Shown here: in pieces, positions 43,848 through 51,245 of the stretch
Layout: each line of letters starts with the position of its first letter
How positions within the stretch are numbered: the first letter of the stretch is position 1
Assembly (NCBI RefSeq): GCF_028715765.1
Contig: NZ_JAQURE010000018.1
Span: 1-60,879, forward strand
DNA: 60,879 nt
DNA from: Rhodoferax sp.
GTDB lineage: Bacteria; Pseudomonadota; Gammaproteobacteria; Burkholderiales; Burkholderiaceae_C
Direction of reading: 5' to 3'
The notes under the pieces: model-generated
The model's input: the letters and a program-made list of their open reading frames with translations, nothing else
What the model was told of the DNA's origin: nothing
Database searches by the model: none
Position numbers and translations under genes: made by a program

Positions 43848-44186
43848 TTACAAGGGCACGTGGTAGCGGTTTGACACTTCGTCCAGGCGGCGCTTGGCGC
43901 TGGCCAGTTCGGTGTTGACCGTCATGGCAATGCGCACAAAGGGCACACCAAGCCGCCAGCGGTTGGTGCCATCAACCCGCTCGACAAAGCCGGTGGAGGA
44001 CAGTGCTGGCAGGTTGACGCTGACCCAGCTGGCAGGCACCTCAAGGCCTTTGGCGATCTCTGCGGGGGCCAGGCCAAGCACTTCATGGCCTGCCAACAGC
44101 CGAAACAGTTCGCAGGTTTTGCGAATGGGTTCGGCCAGCTTGTAGGTGGTGGCATCTGTGGCCGTGGTGGTGTGGCGGGTGGTCAT
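43848..44186 (-). CDS. Winged-helix DNA-binding protein (IclR-type N-terminal domain)
   Basis: 112 residues. CELFRLLAGHEVLGLAPAEIAKGLEVPASWVSVNLPALSSTGFVERVDGTNRWRLG is a clean IclR-type winged helix, with no effector domain. The C-terminal helix (ELASAKRRLDEVSNRY) could dimerise. Likely an early regulator. Overlaps the CII-like gene by 4 bases. Confidence 0.82.
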   Translation of the reverse strand: MTTRHTTTATDATTYKLAEPIRKTCELFRLLAGHEVLGLAPAEIAKGLEVPASWVSVNLPALSSTGFVERVDGTNRWRLGVPFVRIAMTVNTELASAKRRLDEVSNRYHVPL

Positions 44187-44659
44187 GATGTGAAGTCAAG
44201 TTCAGGTGCTGTGCAATGGGCCACATTGGCCTGGTGGTAGGCAACCTCTGCCATGTGGCTGGTCAAGGCGGCAATGACATCGGCAGGGTTCACATGGGTT
44301 GGGTTGTCGTAAAAGTGATTGAGCATTTGCAGCGCCTCAGCAAAGCCGGTGTTGAGCTCGACCATGCTGGTGGTGCTGCCAGTGCGCCCTGTGGGTATGG
44401 CAATGACCAGCTTGCCAGCGGTGGCCGCCAGGAAGTCACTGGCGAAGTGGCAGCCACAGGCCAACTCAAATGCGGGCAGGCTGATGAGTGGCATGCGCCC
44501 TGTGGCCAGCCACTTGTACAAGCTGTCATGGGTGGCACCCATGCGGTCTGCAATGCGCTCAACGCTGAGGTTGTGCCGCTCAAGTGCAAATTCTTTGCAC
44601 AGGCGCAATGCCTCGATGGTGCTGGTGGCGCGCACGCGTTTCCAGTTGCGTCGGGTCAT
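44183..44659 (-). CDS. CII-like phage regulatory protein
   Basis: 158 residues from ATG 44659 (AGGTGG upstream). RRNWKRVRATSTIEALRLCKEFALERHNLSVERIADRMGATHDSLYKWLATGRMPLISLPAFELACGC resembles CII-type regulators with a C-terminal helix (AEVAYHQANVAHCTA). The frame stays open upstream to 44833 but that extension looks like non-coding sequence. Confidence 0.72.
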   Translation of the reverse strand: MTRRNWKRVRATSTIEALRLCKEFALERHNLSVERIADRMGATHDSLYKWLATGRMPLISLPAFELACGCHFASDFLAATAGKLVIAIPTGRTGSTTSMVELNTGFAEALQMLNHFYDNPTHVNPADVIAALTSHMAEVAYHQANVAHCTAPELDFTS

Positions 44660-44825
44660 TTCAGGCCACCTTTGGAAAGGCCGTGAACAGCCACCATCAA
44701 ATCGGATTGGGTGCAAGCGTTCATTTTGGAAGGCCTCCAGAGAGGGTCGCCAGATGGGCTGCGAAACAAATGCCCCAACTGGAAATGCGGTTCGGCTGGT
44801 TTTTGGGCGCAAAGTTGAGTCTTCA

Positions 44826-45416
44826 TCAATCAACCTTTGGAGTGCGCAATGAATGACCGTGAATCAATCCTGGCTCTGGTGCAACAACTGACTGACGAGG
44901 TGCAACGCTTGCACATGGCGCAGACCGTGCAGCGCAGTGCGTATGTGGTGCTGGTGCAGCAGTTGGCAGCAAAGGGGCTGGTGAATCCGGGCTCTGTGGC
45001 AAAGGCGCTGCGCGTAATGGCGAGCATGGAGCCTGACGCAAACTGGCAATCTGGTCATGCAGAGCTTGCAAGCGCGCTTGAACTTCTGCAAAACCCGCCA
45101 TCAAAACAGCGCAAAGCTGCTGGGCAACATGGTCACTAAGCACTGTGTCAGCGGGCACGTAGTCGCCGCCAATCACCGGGCCGTCTTTCCTGAAACCCAC
45201 TTCATCATGCTTGGCTGCCACGGCCTGGCCGACCTTCAGGCCCAGGAACACGGCGATGTTGTGGCTGGCACCGCGCTTGCAGGGCTTTTGGCCGCGCACG
45301 ATGGCATCCACCAAGCTGACGCTGACCTGGAAGCGGCGAGCCACTTCGGCCTTGCTCAGACCATGTTCGTCAAGCCATTGCTGGGCTTGCTCTGGGGTGT
45401 GGGGTGGGGTTTTCAT
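44826..45416 (-). CDS. HTH DNA-binding protein with an overlapping C-terminal region
   Basis: 196 residues. The N-terminus TPEQAQQWLDEHGLSKAEVARRFQVSVSLVDAIVRGQKPCKRGASHNIAVFLGLK is the HTH of small BcepMu-type DNA-binding proteins, and helix-forming residues continue to about 125. Beyond that the sequence is Pro/Ala/Cys/His-rich and coincides with the reverse strand of the gene at 44849-45139, so the natural end may be earlier in relatives. Product length is uncertain. Confidence 0.6.
   Translation of the reverse strand: MKTPPHTPEQAQQWLDEHGLSKAEVARRFQVSVSLVDAIVRGQKPCKRGASHNIAVFLGLKVGQAVAAKHDEVGFRKDGPVIGGDYVPADTVLSDHVAQQLCAVLMAGFAEVQARLQALHDQIASLRQAPCSPLRAAPLPQSPDSPAPLLPTAAPAPHTHCAARSAPCASVAPRQSVVAPEPGLIHGHSLRTPKVD
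44849..45139 (+). CDS. Small helical protein encoded opposite the HTH gene
   Basis: 96 residues from ATG 44849 with GGAG 7 bases upstream: MNDRESILALVQQLTDEVQRLHMAQTVQRSAYVVLVQQLAAKGLVNPGSVAKALRVM. Two amphipathic helices, ordinary codon choice and a good ribosome site argue that it is real, yet it lies antisense to the 3' half of the HTH gene. It could be an antisense-regulated or immunity-type accessory gene. No family recognised. Confidence 0.6.
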   Translation: MNDRESILALVQQLTDEVQRLHMAQTVQRSAYVVLVQQLAAKGLVNPGSVAKALRVMASMEPDANWQSGHAELASALELLQNPPSKQRKAAGQHGH

Positions 45417-45478
45417 GGCTTTTCTTTGGTGTGGTTTGGTGGTGGTAAATTGGTGGCCTAAAAATCAGGGGGATTGCG

Positions 45479-45823
45479 TCATGCAAAGCGAAAGACTTTT
45501 CGAGCAAGCCGTGCAACTTGCTGCTGCATTCGTTGCCAATGGCGACATACGGTTGGGAGGCGACATGCGTGGCTGGGAGAAGTCGCAAGCGCAGCAGAAG
45601 CTGGCTGACTTGATCCCGTCGATCTACCGGACGCTGCAGATCGCACGGGACCAGATTGCGGCGGAACAAAGCGACCCTGCTGATTGACGTAGACCACCTG
45701 TCCGCCCAAGCCGCTCTCATGGCCAATTGGCAGGTACACCGACTGCCCATGCAAATGTGCGAGGCCACCAGCTGTCTGGCTGACGGTTCCATCTGCATGC
45801 AAGCGGTAATGCGGTTTGGTCAT
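45479..45823 (-). CDS. Small early phage protein, 3' part overlapping an opposite-strand gene
   Basis: 114 residues; the first 60 (MTKPHYRLHADGTVSQTAGGLAHLHGQSVYLPIGHESGLGGQVVYVNQQGRFVPP) look like a genuine small beta-rich protein, whereas the rest is Ser/Ala/Arg-rich and antisense to 45481-45687. Starts 23 bases after the Ner-like stop. Extent of the real product is uncertain. Confidence 0.5.
   Translation of the reverse strand: MTKPHYRLHADGTVSQTAGGLAHLHGQSVYLPIGHESGLGGQVVYVNQQGRFVPPQSGPVRSAASGRSTGSSQPASAALATSPSHACRLPTVCRHWQRMQQQVARLARKVFRFA
45481..45687 (+). CDS. Small hypothetical protein encoded opposite the early operon
   Basis: 68 residues, MQSERLFEQAVQLAAAFVANGDIRLGGDMRGWEKSQAQQKLADLIPSIYRTLQIARDQIAAE, helical and reasonable as a protein. 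GGGGG lies about 9 bases before the ATG. Same arrangement as 44849-45139: a plus-strand gene whose antisense frame is open as part of a minus-strand gene. Confidence 0.55.
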   Translation: MQSERLFEQAVQLAAAFVANGDIRLGGDMRGWEKSQAQQKLADLIPSIYRTLQIARDQIAAEQSDPAD

Positions 45824-45846
45824 TTTTTTGGCCTTTGGCGGTGGGT

Positions 45847-46038
45847 TTAGAGACGAATGAGCTTTTCGGCCACTTCGCGCCCGGCGCCAAAGGTGGCCTT
45901 GTTGACACCGCGCAGCACGTTGCTGACGGTGTGGTACTGGTAGCCGTGGTTGGCTGCCCACTGCTTGACGGTGAGCTTTTGTTGGTAGAGCCGCTGCTTG
46001 ATGTCATTGGCTCTTTGGGTATCAATCACGATTGACAT
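45847..46038 (-). CDS. Ner-like / gp16-type phage DNA-binding protein
   Basis: 63 residues. TQRANDIKQRLYQQKLTVKQWAANHGYQYHTVSNVLRGVNKATFGAGREVAEKL is the compact HTH family that precedes the transposase in BcepMu-like phages. It is divergent from the repressor gene across 90 bp that contains a 16-bp palindrome. As with Mu Ner, it may repress both promoters early in lytic growth (inference). Confidence 0.85.
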   Translation of the reverse strand: MSIVIDTQRANDIKQRLYQQKLTVKQWAANHGYQYHTVSNVLRGVNKATFGAGREVAEKLIRL

Positions 46039-46095
46039 GGCGGGTCCTTGTGGTGGTTGTCGAATTGATTGGTTTTAAATCGATGTGTGAATTAT

Positions 46096-46111
46096 GCACA
46101 ATTAATTGTGC
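46096..46111. promoter_or_regulatory. Perfect 16-bp palindrome, candidate immunity operator
   Basis: GCACAATTAATTGTGC lies between the divergent Ner-like (starts 46038) and repressor (starts 46129) genes. Its centre is AT-rich and its position matches the operators of phage repressor control regions. Binding by either protein is predicted, not shown. Confidence 0.7.
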
Positions 46112-46128
46112 TTGTACAGGCTTTTATC

Positions 46129-46593
46129 GTGAACGATGAATTATTTTTTGAGACGGGTGCGCGCATCGCTGCCTTACGGGGGGCGATGAAGCAATCCGAG
46201 TTCGCTGAACGTCTGGGCGTACACCGCAACTCAGTTCTTGGCTGGGAGGCTGGTAAACGCTTGCCAGATGGCCAGTCACTCGTACGAATGTCTGAGGAGT
46301 TCGGGGCGGATATCGCCTACATCCTGATGGGTAGCTCGGGCGGCTTGGCCCCTGCTCTGCGCCCCGATGAAGAGCAGCTCCTGGAGCACTACCGCGCTGC
46401 CCACTCAGACGCGCGCGAACGCATCCGCCAGATTGCGGCCACTGCGGCCAACAGCCCCAAGCGGGGCGACGTGAAAGAGAAAAAAGCAAAGCCCACCACG
46501 CAGATTGGTGGCACCCACAGCCAGCACGCCAGTGGCGATGGGTCGATTCAAATTGGCAGCATAGGAAACACACCAACAAAACGACAGGGGTAA
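46129..46593 (+). CDS. Phage repressor (XRE-type HTH, immunity regulator)
   Basis: 154 residues from GTG 46129, the only start that leaves the palindrome outside the gene; ACAGG upstream serves as ribosome site. HTH at residues about 8-60: RIAALRGAMKQSEFAERLGVHRNSVLGWEAGKRLPDGQSLVRMSEEFGADIAYIL. The C-terminus ends with a glycine-rich stretch (HASGDGSIQIGSIGN) that recurs in the next gene. Probable lysogenic repressor acting on the leftward early promoter. Confidence 0.82.
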   Translation: MNDELFFETGARIAALRGAMKQSEFAERLGVHRNSVLGWEAGKRLPDGQSLVRMSEEFGADIAYILMGSSGGLAPALRPDEEQLLEHYRAAHSDARERIRQIAATAANSPKRGDVKEKKAKPTTQIGGTHSQHASGDGSIQIGSIGNTPTKRQG

Positions 46594-46597
46594 ATGC

Positions 46598-46948
46598 GTG
46601 AGGGAGTTAAAAAAATGGCTGGCAAAAATGATCAGCCGAGTGATGCCTGCACAACACAGCAGCGGCAATGGTGCAATTCAAATCGGAAAAATGGGGGGCG
46701 GCGTGACCAATGTGCACCTTACTCAGCACATCTACCGGGCACCCGCGTCACCTGCGGCACACCAGTATGCGGGCAAAGATGTGAGGCTGGTGCTTGCGTT
46801 GCTTGACCAGGTGCCAGATCGGATTGCGGTTCTTGACTTTATGGAGCGGGAGTTCGGCACCAGAATGGTGATCGAGTTGTCTGCACCGCAGGTCTACAGA
46901 GTGCGTCGTTATGCAGAGGTGATTTTGAAGAATGGTGGCCGCACATGA
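46598..46948 (+). CDS. Hypothetical protein sharing a Gly-rich motif with the repressor
   Basis: 116 residues from GTG 46598, five bases after the repressor stop. Basic N-terminus (KKWLAKMISRVM), then HSSGNGAIQIGKMGGGVTNVHLTQHIY, which parallels the repressor C-terminus, then an alpha/beta domain (RLVLALLDQVPDRIAVLDFMEREFGTRMVIELSAPQVYRVRRYAEVIL). Probably co-transcribed with the repressor. Possible partner protein or anti-repressor. No family recognised. Confidence 0.6.
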   Translation: MRELKKWLAKMISRVMPAQHSSGNGAIQIGKMGGGVTNVHLTQHIYRAPASPAAHQYAGKDVRLVLALLDQVPDRIAVLDFMEREFGTRMVIELSAPQVYRVRRYAEVILKNGGRT

Positions 46949-47016
46949 GGCCGGCACTGCGCGCCTGATCTGTCAAGGCCTGCCAAATAACAATATTTTT
47001 TAACAGGGGGAAAACA

Positions 47017-48048
47017 ATGCCAGCCAATGTCATCACGGATGTCATCATCCACAAATTGATCAAGGAACAGCAACAACGGACAGCGACAGTTGAACTTCGC
47101 ACAGCCCCGTTGCCAGTGAACCCTGTGATCCAGCGGTTGATTGATCGAATATCAAAGCAGTACACCGAGAAAGTCGGCAAAGGTTTTGGCAAGTTTGAGG
47201 TTGATGCCAATGAGTATCCTGCTCAGAAACACATTAGAGAACATATTGAAGCGAATGTCATCGATTTTGGCGATCTCTCCAATCGATTGGTGCAACACTT
47301 GCGAACACGTGCTGCAGCGGAACCACTGGCTAAAGGCGGCTATGTTCTGATTGCAAAAATTACCACTGGTGCTAGCAACTATTTATTGGTCGCGGTCGTG
47401 ACTGAAGTCGTTGGTGAAGCCATTACACAGCAGTTAGAAGTGGTTGAAAGTGTGCATGTGGACTTGAGCCAATTGCGTGTGGCTGGACGCGTTGATTTAA
47501 CGACATGGTTGGCCGGTGGTGACCGATACATTAGTTTTCTGAAGGGTAAGGCTGAAGTTTCAGATTACTTCAAATTATTCTTGGGATGCAACGATGTTCT
47601 TGCACCGATGGCAGAATCCAAAAAACTGGTCACAGCATTAGATGACTTTGCTGACCAACAAAATTTGGATACTGCGGCCAAAGATAACCTCTTCAGTCTG
47701 GCGCATGCATATTTGGCTGGTCTTTCAAAAGAAAAGCAACCAGTCGAGTTGGAAGCCTTCAGTAATCACGTTTGGCCACATGCGCCCCAAGACCTGCGCG
47801 ATGTACTCACTGAACCTGAGCGGTCTATATCGGATGGCTTTATTCCTGACCAACGTGCTTTGAAGCATTTGGTTAAATTTGAAGGCAAGTCACAATATTG
47901 GAGGTTGACCTTTGAACGAAAAGCGCTGCGCAACAGAGAAATTGTGTTCGATGCTGCTGCAGGTACGTTGACCCTGAGCAACCTTCCACCTTCTTTGCGT
48001 GAAGAGCTCGAGCGCGATTGCCAACCCGATGATCCTGACGAAGTTTGA
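47017..48048 (+). CDS. NdpA/YejK-family nucleoid-associated protein
   Basis: 343 residues with AGGGGG before the start. N-terminus VIIHKLIKEQQQRTATVELRTAPLPVNPVIQRLIDRISKQYTEKVGKGFGKFEVD matches the 37-kDa nucleoid-associated protein (PF04245), and the later HIREHIEANVIDFGDLSNRLVQHL and FKLFLGCNDVLAPMAESKKLVTALDDFAD are consistent. The host copy binds DNA in the nucleoid. In a prophage it may have been recruited for control or defence. Looks more A/T-rich than neighbouring genes. Overlaps the membrane-protein gene by 20 bases. Confidence 0.82.
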   Translation: MPANVITDVIIHKLIKEQQQRTATVELRTAPLPVNPVIQRLIDRISKQYTEKVGKGFGKFEVDANEYPAQKHIREHIEANVIDFGDLSNRLVQHLRTRAAAEPLAKGGYVLIAKITTGASNYLLVAVVTEVVGEAITQQLEVVESVHVDLSQLRVAGRVDLTTWLAGGDRYISFLKGKAEVSDYFKLFLGCNDVLAPMAESKKLVTALDDFADQQNLDTAAKDNLFSLAHAYLAGLSKEKQPVELEAFSNHVWPHAPQDLRDVLTEPERSISDGFIPDQRALKHLVKFEGKSQYWRLTFERKALRNREIVFDAAAGTLTLSNLPPSLREELERDCQPDDPDEV

Positions 48049-49225
48049 GACGCTGTTGATACCGCTTTACCGCCAGACGACTCTGGCCGGTGGCGGACGC
48101 ACGGGCGTGCTTGAATTGGCAACGCCGGAGCTGGTGAAGGCGTTCAATACGGCTCGTGCAAATGAGCATCGGTATGGTGTTGTGATTCGTCACGATGTGG
48201 ATGTCGACCTTGCCCCAGGTGTTTCAGTAGATGTTGAACTGTGCGATCCAGCAACTGGGCTTGGACTATTGGCTGACACGTTTGATGACGTGCTGCAATT
48301 CCCGCAAGGTAGATCGGTAGTGCCGCGTTTTTTCTGGCTTGAGCATGGACTGGCTCATACCGACGAAGTGTTGAATGCGCACAGTGTGTTTGTCCGATAC
48401 AAACAAGTCATTGAACTGGTGACTCTGCTTGCCAAGGCAGCGGCTTATTTTGACAAAGACGCGGAAGAGTTGGTGTTTTTGAAGTCTGGCAAGGTCAACT
48501 TGCCTGTCAAATACACAGCTGCCGATTTAGATAGCCTGAATGTGCCTGCCCTGCAGACCATGCTGGATCAATTTGATGGGAGTGACAAGCTGCACGAACA
48601 GTTGCTGCCCATTCTGGCCGATGCTGTTATCAAGCATGTTGGCGGGCTAGAGCCTTCGCGTCGCTTTGCATCCCTCCTTGGCCATTTATCTGATGTGGCC
48701 AAAGACTTTGACGATGGGCGGCGTTTGTATGTGGCCAACTTTTCGTATGAAAAAGTCCGCAATCAGCTGGAAGCTGACATGTTGGACGAGTTGGCCCGGA
48801 TCAACAAGACATTTGCGGATGTGCAGGGGCAAATTCTGGGCATTCCTGTGGCAACGGTGCTGGTCGCCACTCAGTTCAAAGTGACTGATGTCTGGGGGCC
48901 GCAAGCCTGGGTCAACACGGCAGTATTGCTTGGGGTTTTGGTTTTTGTCGTGTTGGCCAATTTTGTGATGCGCAATCAGTTGCATACCCTGGACTCCCTT
49001 GAAACCGAGATCAAACGAAAGAAGGGGAAGGTACAGAGTGAATACGCCATGATCAAAGACATGGTGTCTGGTACTTTTCCCAAGTTGGAGTCCAGACTGA
49101 CTTTGCAGCGCAGGGCTTTTTTTGCAGTGCAATTCATTCTTGTGATTGGTTTTATTGCTGCGGCCGCGCTGTATTTGGCTATGACGGAGCCTGTTTGGCT
49201 GTTTTTACGTGGGTGGTTCAACTGA
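48029..49225 (+). CDS. Membrane protein paired with the NdpA-like gene
   Basis: About 398 residues from ATG 48029 (a GTG at 47999 is possible). Residues about 1-280 are soluble, alpha/beta, with no recognised motif. The C-terminal 115 residues hold two transmembrane helices (NTAVLLGVLVFVVLANFV and FFAVQFILVIGFIAAAALYL) separated by a basic segment. The 20-base overlap with the NdpA-like gene implies translational coupling and a joint function. Family unknown; superinfection exclusion or defence is a hypothesis. Confidence 0.65.
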   Translation: MILTKFETLLIPLYRQTTLAGGGRTGVLELATPELVKAFNTARANEHRYGVVIRHDVDVDLAPGVSVDVELCDPATGLGLLADTFDDVLQFPQGRSVVPRFFWLEHGLAHTDEVLNAHSVFVRYKQVIELVTLLAKAAAYFDKDAEELVFLKSGKVNLPVKYTAADLDSLNVPALQTMLDQFDGSDKLHEQLLPILADAVIKHVGGLEPSRRFASLLGHLSDVAKDFDDGRRLYVANFSYEKVRNQLEADMLDELARINKTFADVQGQILGIPVATVLVATQFKVTDVWGPQAWVNTAVLLGVLVFVVLANFVMRNQLHTLDSLETEIKRKKGKVQSEYAMIKDMVSGTFPKLESRLTLQRRAFFAVQFILVIGFIAAAALYLAMTEPVWLFLRGWFN

Positions 49226-49245
49226 GTTTGATCGTCTTACCGAAT

Positions 49246-49416
49246 TCATTTGGCTTGGCTTTTTAACTCACATTTGAATGTTTTATCGCCCACATAAAAC
49301 GCACCAAGCCGCTCACATTCAGCTTCAACTTCGCCGTGCGCTTTGATGTAACCAGCGCCAAAACAGGCGCTTAAGACAAAGGTTCTGAGCAGGAAGCCCA
49401 GCAGTGAATCGTCCAT
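49246..49416 (-). CDS. Very small phage membrane protein
   Basis: 56 residues, MDDSLLGFLLRTFVLSACFGAGYI then KAHGEVEAECERLGAFYVGDKTFKCE. N-terminal hydrophobic helix and a soluble, Cys-containing tail. The stop of the upstream gene (49426) is 9 bases away on the same strand, so they form a pair. Too short for common ORF callers. Confidence 0.62.
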   Translation of the reverse strand: MDDSLLGFLLRTFVLSACFGAGYIKAHGEVEAECERLGAFYVGDKTFKCELKSQAK

Positions 49417-49425
49417 GGGCTGAAG

Positions 49426-49746
49426 TCAGTTGGCCGCTGCAGGTGTTGTCAATCGCTCTTTCAGCGCATAGGCCTCCAGTTCGTATACCTTGCTGGTGGC
49501 TTTGAGCAGGGCATACTTTTGACCCAGCAGTGCGTCAAAATTTTCCGCTGAGGCGCAGGCACTTTCGCCCAGAACGGTGAAGCCGTTTTTTAGTGTCAGG
49601 CAGCACACGGTTAGCGTGGTGCCTGGGAACACATAAAAATCAGCGCCAACGATCACCTCATTGATCCGCTCGTCAGATACAAATGGCGCAACCATGCTGG
49701 CGAGTGGCAAGCTGGTTTCAATGCCTGGGGTGGTGTTTGTGTTCAT
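49426..49746 (-). CDS. Gp49-like phage protein (Phage_gp49_66 type)
   Basis: 106 residues from ATG 49746. ALKNGFTVLGESACASAENFDALLGQKYALLKATSKVYELEAYAL corresponds to the gp49/66 motif (NGFxVxGESACxxPENFD..xG...A) seen in many phages of Proteobacteria; function unknown. It is divergent from the endolysin across about 120 bp and is read toward the membrane-protein gene. Confidence 0.8.
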   Translation of the reverse strand: MNTNTTPGIETSLPLASMVAPFVSDERINEVIVGADFYVFPGTTLTVCCLTLKNGFTVLGESACASAENFDALLGQKYALLKATSKVYELEAYALKERLTTPAAAN

Positions 49747-49865
49747 GGGCGTCTTTCGTGTTGACTTGATTTGTTTCAGGCTTTGATGATCTGACCCTGG
49801 GTGCATGGCCAATAACTAAAGCGCTTTACTCATTGCCCCGCCCTCGCGCGCGCGAAAGTAGGGCC

Positions 49866-50372
49866 ATGTCAAATCAAACTCGCTCACTCATTGCTGTATT
49901 GGCGCTGTCAGCTTCGGGCCTTGTTGGCATTGCCATTGATGAGGGTTACACCTCTAAAGCCGTGCCAGATCCCGTCAAGGGCTTGTCCGTTCCAACCATT
50001 GGATTCGGATCCACCACCGGTGTGCACATGGGCGACACCACCACGCCAGTGGCTGCACTTGTGCGCAAGCTCTCAGATGTCGAAAAATTTGAAGGGGCCA
50101 TGCGTCAGTGCGTGACGGTGCCTTTGCATCAGCATGAGTACGACGCGTACATCAACCTTTCTTACAACATTGGCTCAACTGCTTTCTGTGGCAGCACGCT
50201 GGTGAAAAAGCTCAATGCCAGTGATTACGCTGGTGCTTGCCATGAGATTTTGCGCTGGCGCATGGTTGGTCAAACCGATTGCTCAGCACCAGGCAATGCA
50301 ACCTGTTCTGGTTTGTGGGTGCGCCGCCAAAAAACGCATCGGTTGTGCATGGGTGAAGGTGGGGAGAAATGA
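49866..50372 (+). CDS. SAR-type endolysin (glycoside hydrolase family 24-like lysozyme)
   Basis: 168 residues from ATG 49866. Uncleaved N-terminal anchor RSLIAVLALSASGLVGIAI, followed by the catalytic triad pattern E-x8-D-x5-T: EGYTSKAVPDPVKGLSVPTIGFGST. Cuts peptidoglycan glycan strands at lysis. The anchor and the cysteines at the C-terminus (RQCVTVPLH, STAFCGS) suggest a signal-anchor-release endolysin, which does not need a large holin hole. Overlaps the spanin gene by 4 bases. Confidence 0.9.
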   Translation: MSNQTRSLIAVLALSASGLVGIAIDEGYTSKAVPDPVKGLSVPTIGFGSTTGVHMGDTTTPVAALVRKLSDVEKFEGAMRQCVTVPLHQHEYDAYINLSYNIGSTAFCGSTLVKKLNASDYAGACHEILRWRMVGQTDCSAPGNATCSGLWVRRQKTHRLCMGEGGEK

Positions 50373-50854
50373 GTTCACTTATTCCAAATTGGGGTTTGCT
50401 GGTTGCGTTTTTGGCGGCCTGGGGTGGATGTGGTTTTTGGCTGGGTGGCCAACACAGTGACTTCAGCTGGCAGGCCAAAGAAGCAGCCAAGGACCGTGTT
50501 GCCCGCGAGGTGCTGCTGGCAGCACAGGCGCGAGGCGATGCACTTAGCAGCGGTTTGTTGGCCCAGCAAACCCAAATCAATCAACTGAAACAGGAGTCTT
50601 ACCGTGCCATCTCTCACGCCACCACTGGGCGCACTTGCCTTGACGGCAATGCTTTGCGGGTGCTCAGCAATTCCCCCGGCATCACAGTCTTGCCCACGAC
50701 CTCCGACGGCGTTGCTGCAGAGGGTGATGCCATTAGCACCGATACCGACATCGCGCTTTGGGCAGCTGATGCAGGAGCCGAGTTTGAAACCTGTCGCGCA
50801 CGGCTCAATGCCTTGATTGATTGGCACAACGAAGGGGTGGCCAATGATGATTGA
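50369..50854 (+). CDS. Rz-like inner-membrane spanin
   Basis: 161 residues with an N-terminal membrane helix (WGLLVAFLAAWGGCGFWLG) and a periplasmic coiled coil (FSWQAKEAAKDRVAREVLLAAQARGDALSS). It contains the overlapping Rz1 gene in another frame. Together they fuse inner and outer membranes at the end of lysis. Confidence 0.82.
   Translation: MSSLIPNWGLLVAFLAAWGGCGFWLGGQHSDFSWQAKEAAKDRVAREVLLAAQARGDALSSGLLAQQTQINQLKQESYRAISHATTGRTCLDGNALRVLSNSPGITVLPTTSDGVAAEGDAISTDTDIALWAADAGAEFETCRARLNALIDWHNEGVANDD
50604..50816 (+). CDS. Rz1-like outer-membrane spanin lipoprotein (nested in Rz)
   Basis: 70 residues wholly inside Rz in a +1 frame relative to it: MPSLTPPLGALALTAMLCGCSAIPPASQSCPRPPTALL. 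The lipobox LCGC places the mature Cys after a short signal peptide, and the Pro-rich body is typical of Rz1. A classic nested spanin pair. Confidence 0.82.
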   Translation: MPSLTPPLGALALTAMLCGCSAIPPASQSCPRPPTALLQRVMPLAPIPTSRFGQLMQEPSLKPVAHGSMP

Positions 50855-51236
50855 GTTGACTGTGACGAATGCGATTGTTTTGCTGGCGTCTGTTTTTGGC
50901 GGTGGCTGGACGCTGATCAAGGTGATTGCTGTGCAGTTTGAAAGAGGCATCAAGCGCGATTTGCAAGAGCAATTTAAGGGGCAGGAGACGGCCAGTAAAG
51001 CGCACTACACCCAGCTCAACATGCGACTAGACGCGCTTGACGCGGCCACCAAAGCTGACACAGGGCAGTGGCAACGGGTAGAGCGCGAACTGCTGACACT
51101 CAAGGCAGACATGCCGCTGAACTATGTGCGCCGTGAGGATTACATCCGTGGCCAAAGTGTTCTGGAGGCCAAGATTGATGGCCTTGGCACCAAAGTAGAA
51201 AACGTGCTTTTAAGAGCACTCAACTCCACCAACTAA
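50844..51236 (+). CDS. Phage membrane protein, single span with coiled coil
   Basis: 130 residues (ATG 50844 or 50847). N-terminal hydrophobic helix (TVTNAIVLLASVFGGGWTLIKVIAV), then a helical segment with YTQLNMRLDALDAATKADTG and VRREDYIRGQSVLEAKIDGL. Similar DUF2730-type proteins sit beside spanin genes in Mu-like phages; a holin role is possible but not shown. Overlaps the Rz stop. Confidence 0.65.
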   Translation: MMIELTVTNAIVLLASVFGGGWTLIKVIAVQFERGIKRDLQEQFKGQETASKAHYTQLNMRLDALDAATKADTGQWQRVERELLTLKADMPLNYVRREDYIRGQSVLEAKIDGLGTKVENVLLRALNSTN

Positions 51237-51245
51237 AAGGGATTT

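Noticed and set aside
44183..44833. 216-residue version of the CII-like regulator
   Set aside because: The first 58 residues look non-coding and the ATG at 44659 has a better ribosome site and an N-terminus matching regulators of this type.
46594..46806. Plus-strand frame starting ATG at 46594
   Set aside because: Cys/Arg-rich, different frame from the GTG-started 46598 gene that has a sensible protein sequence and better context.
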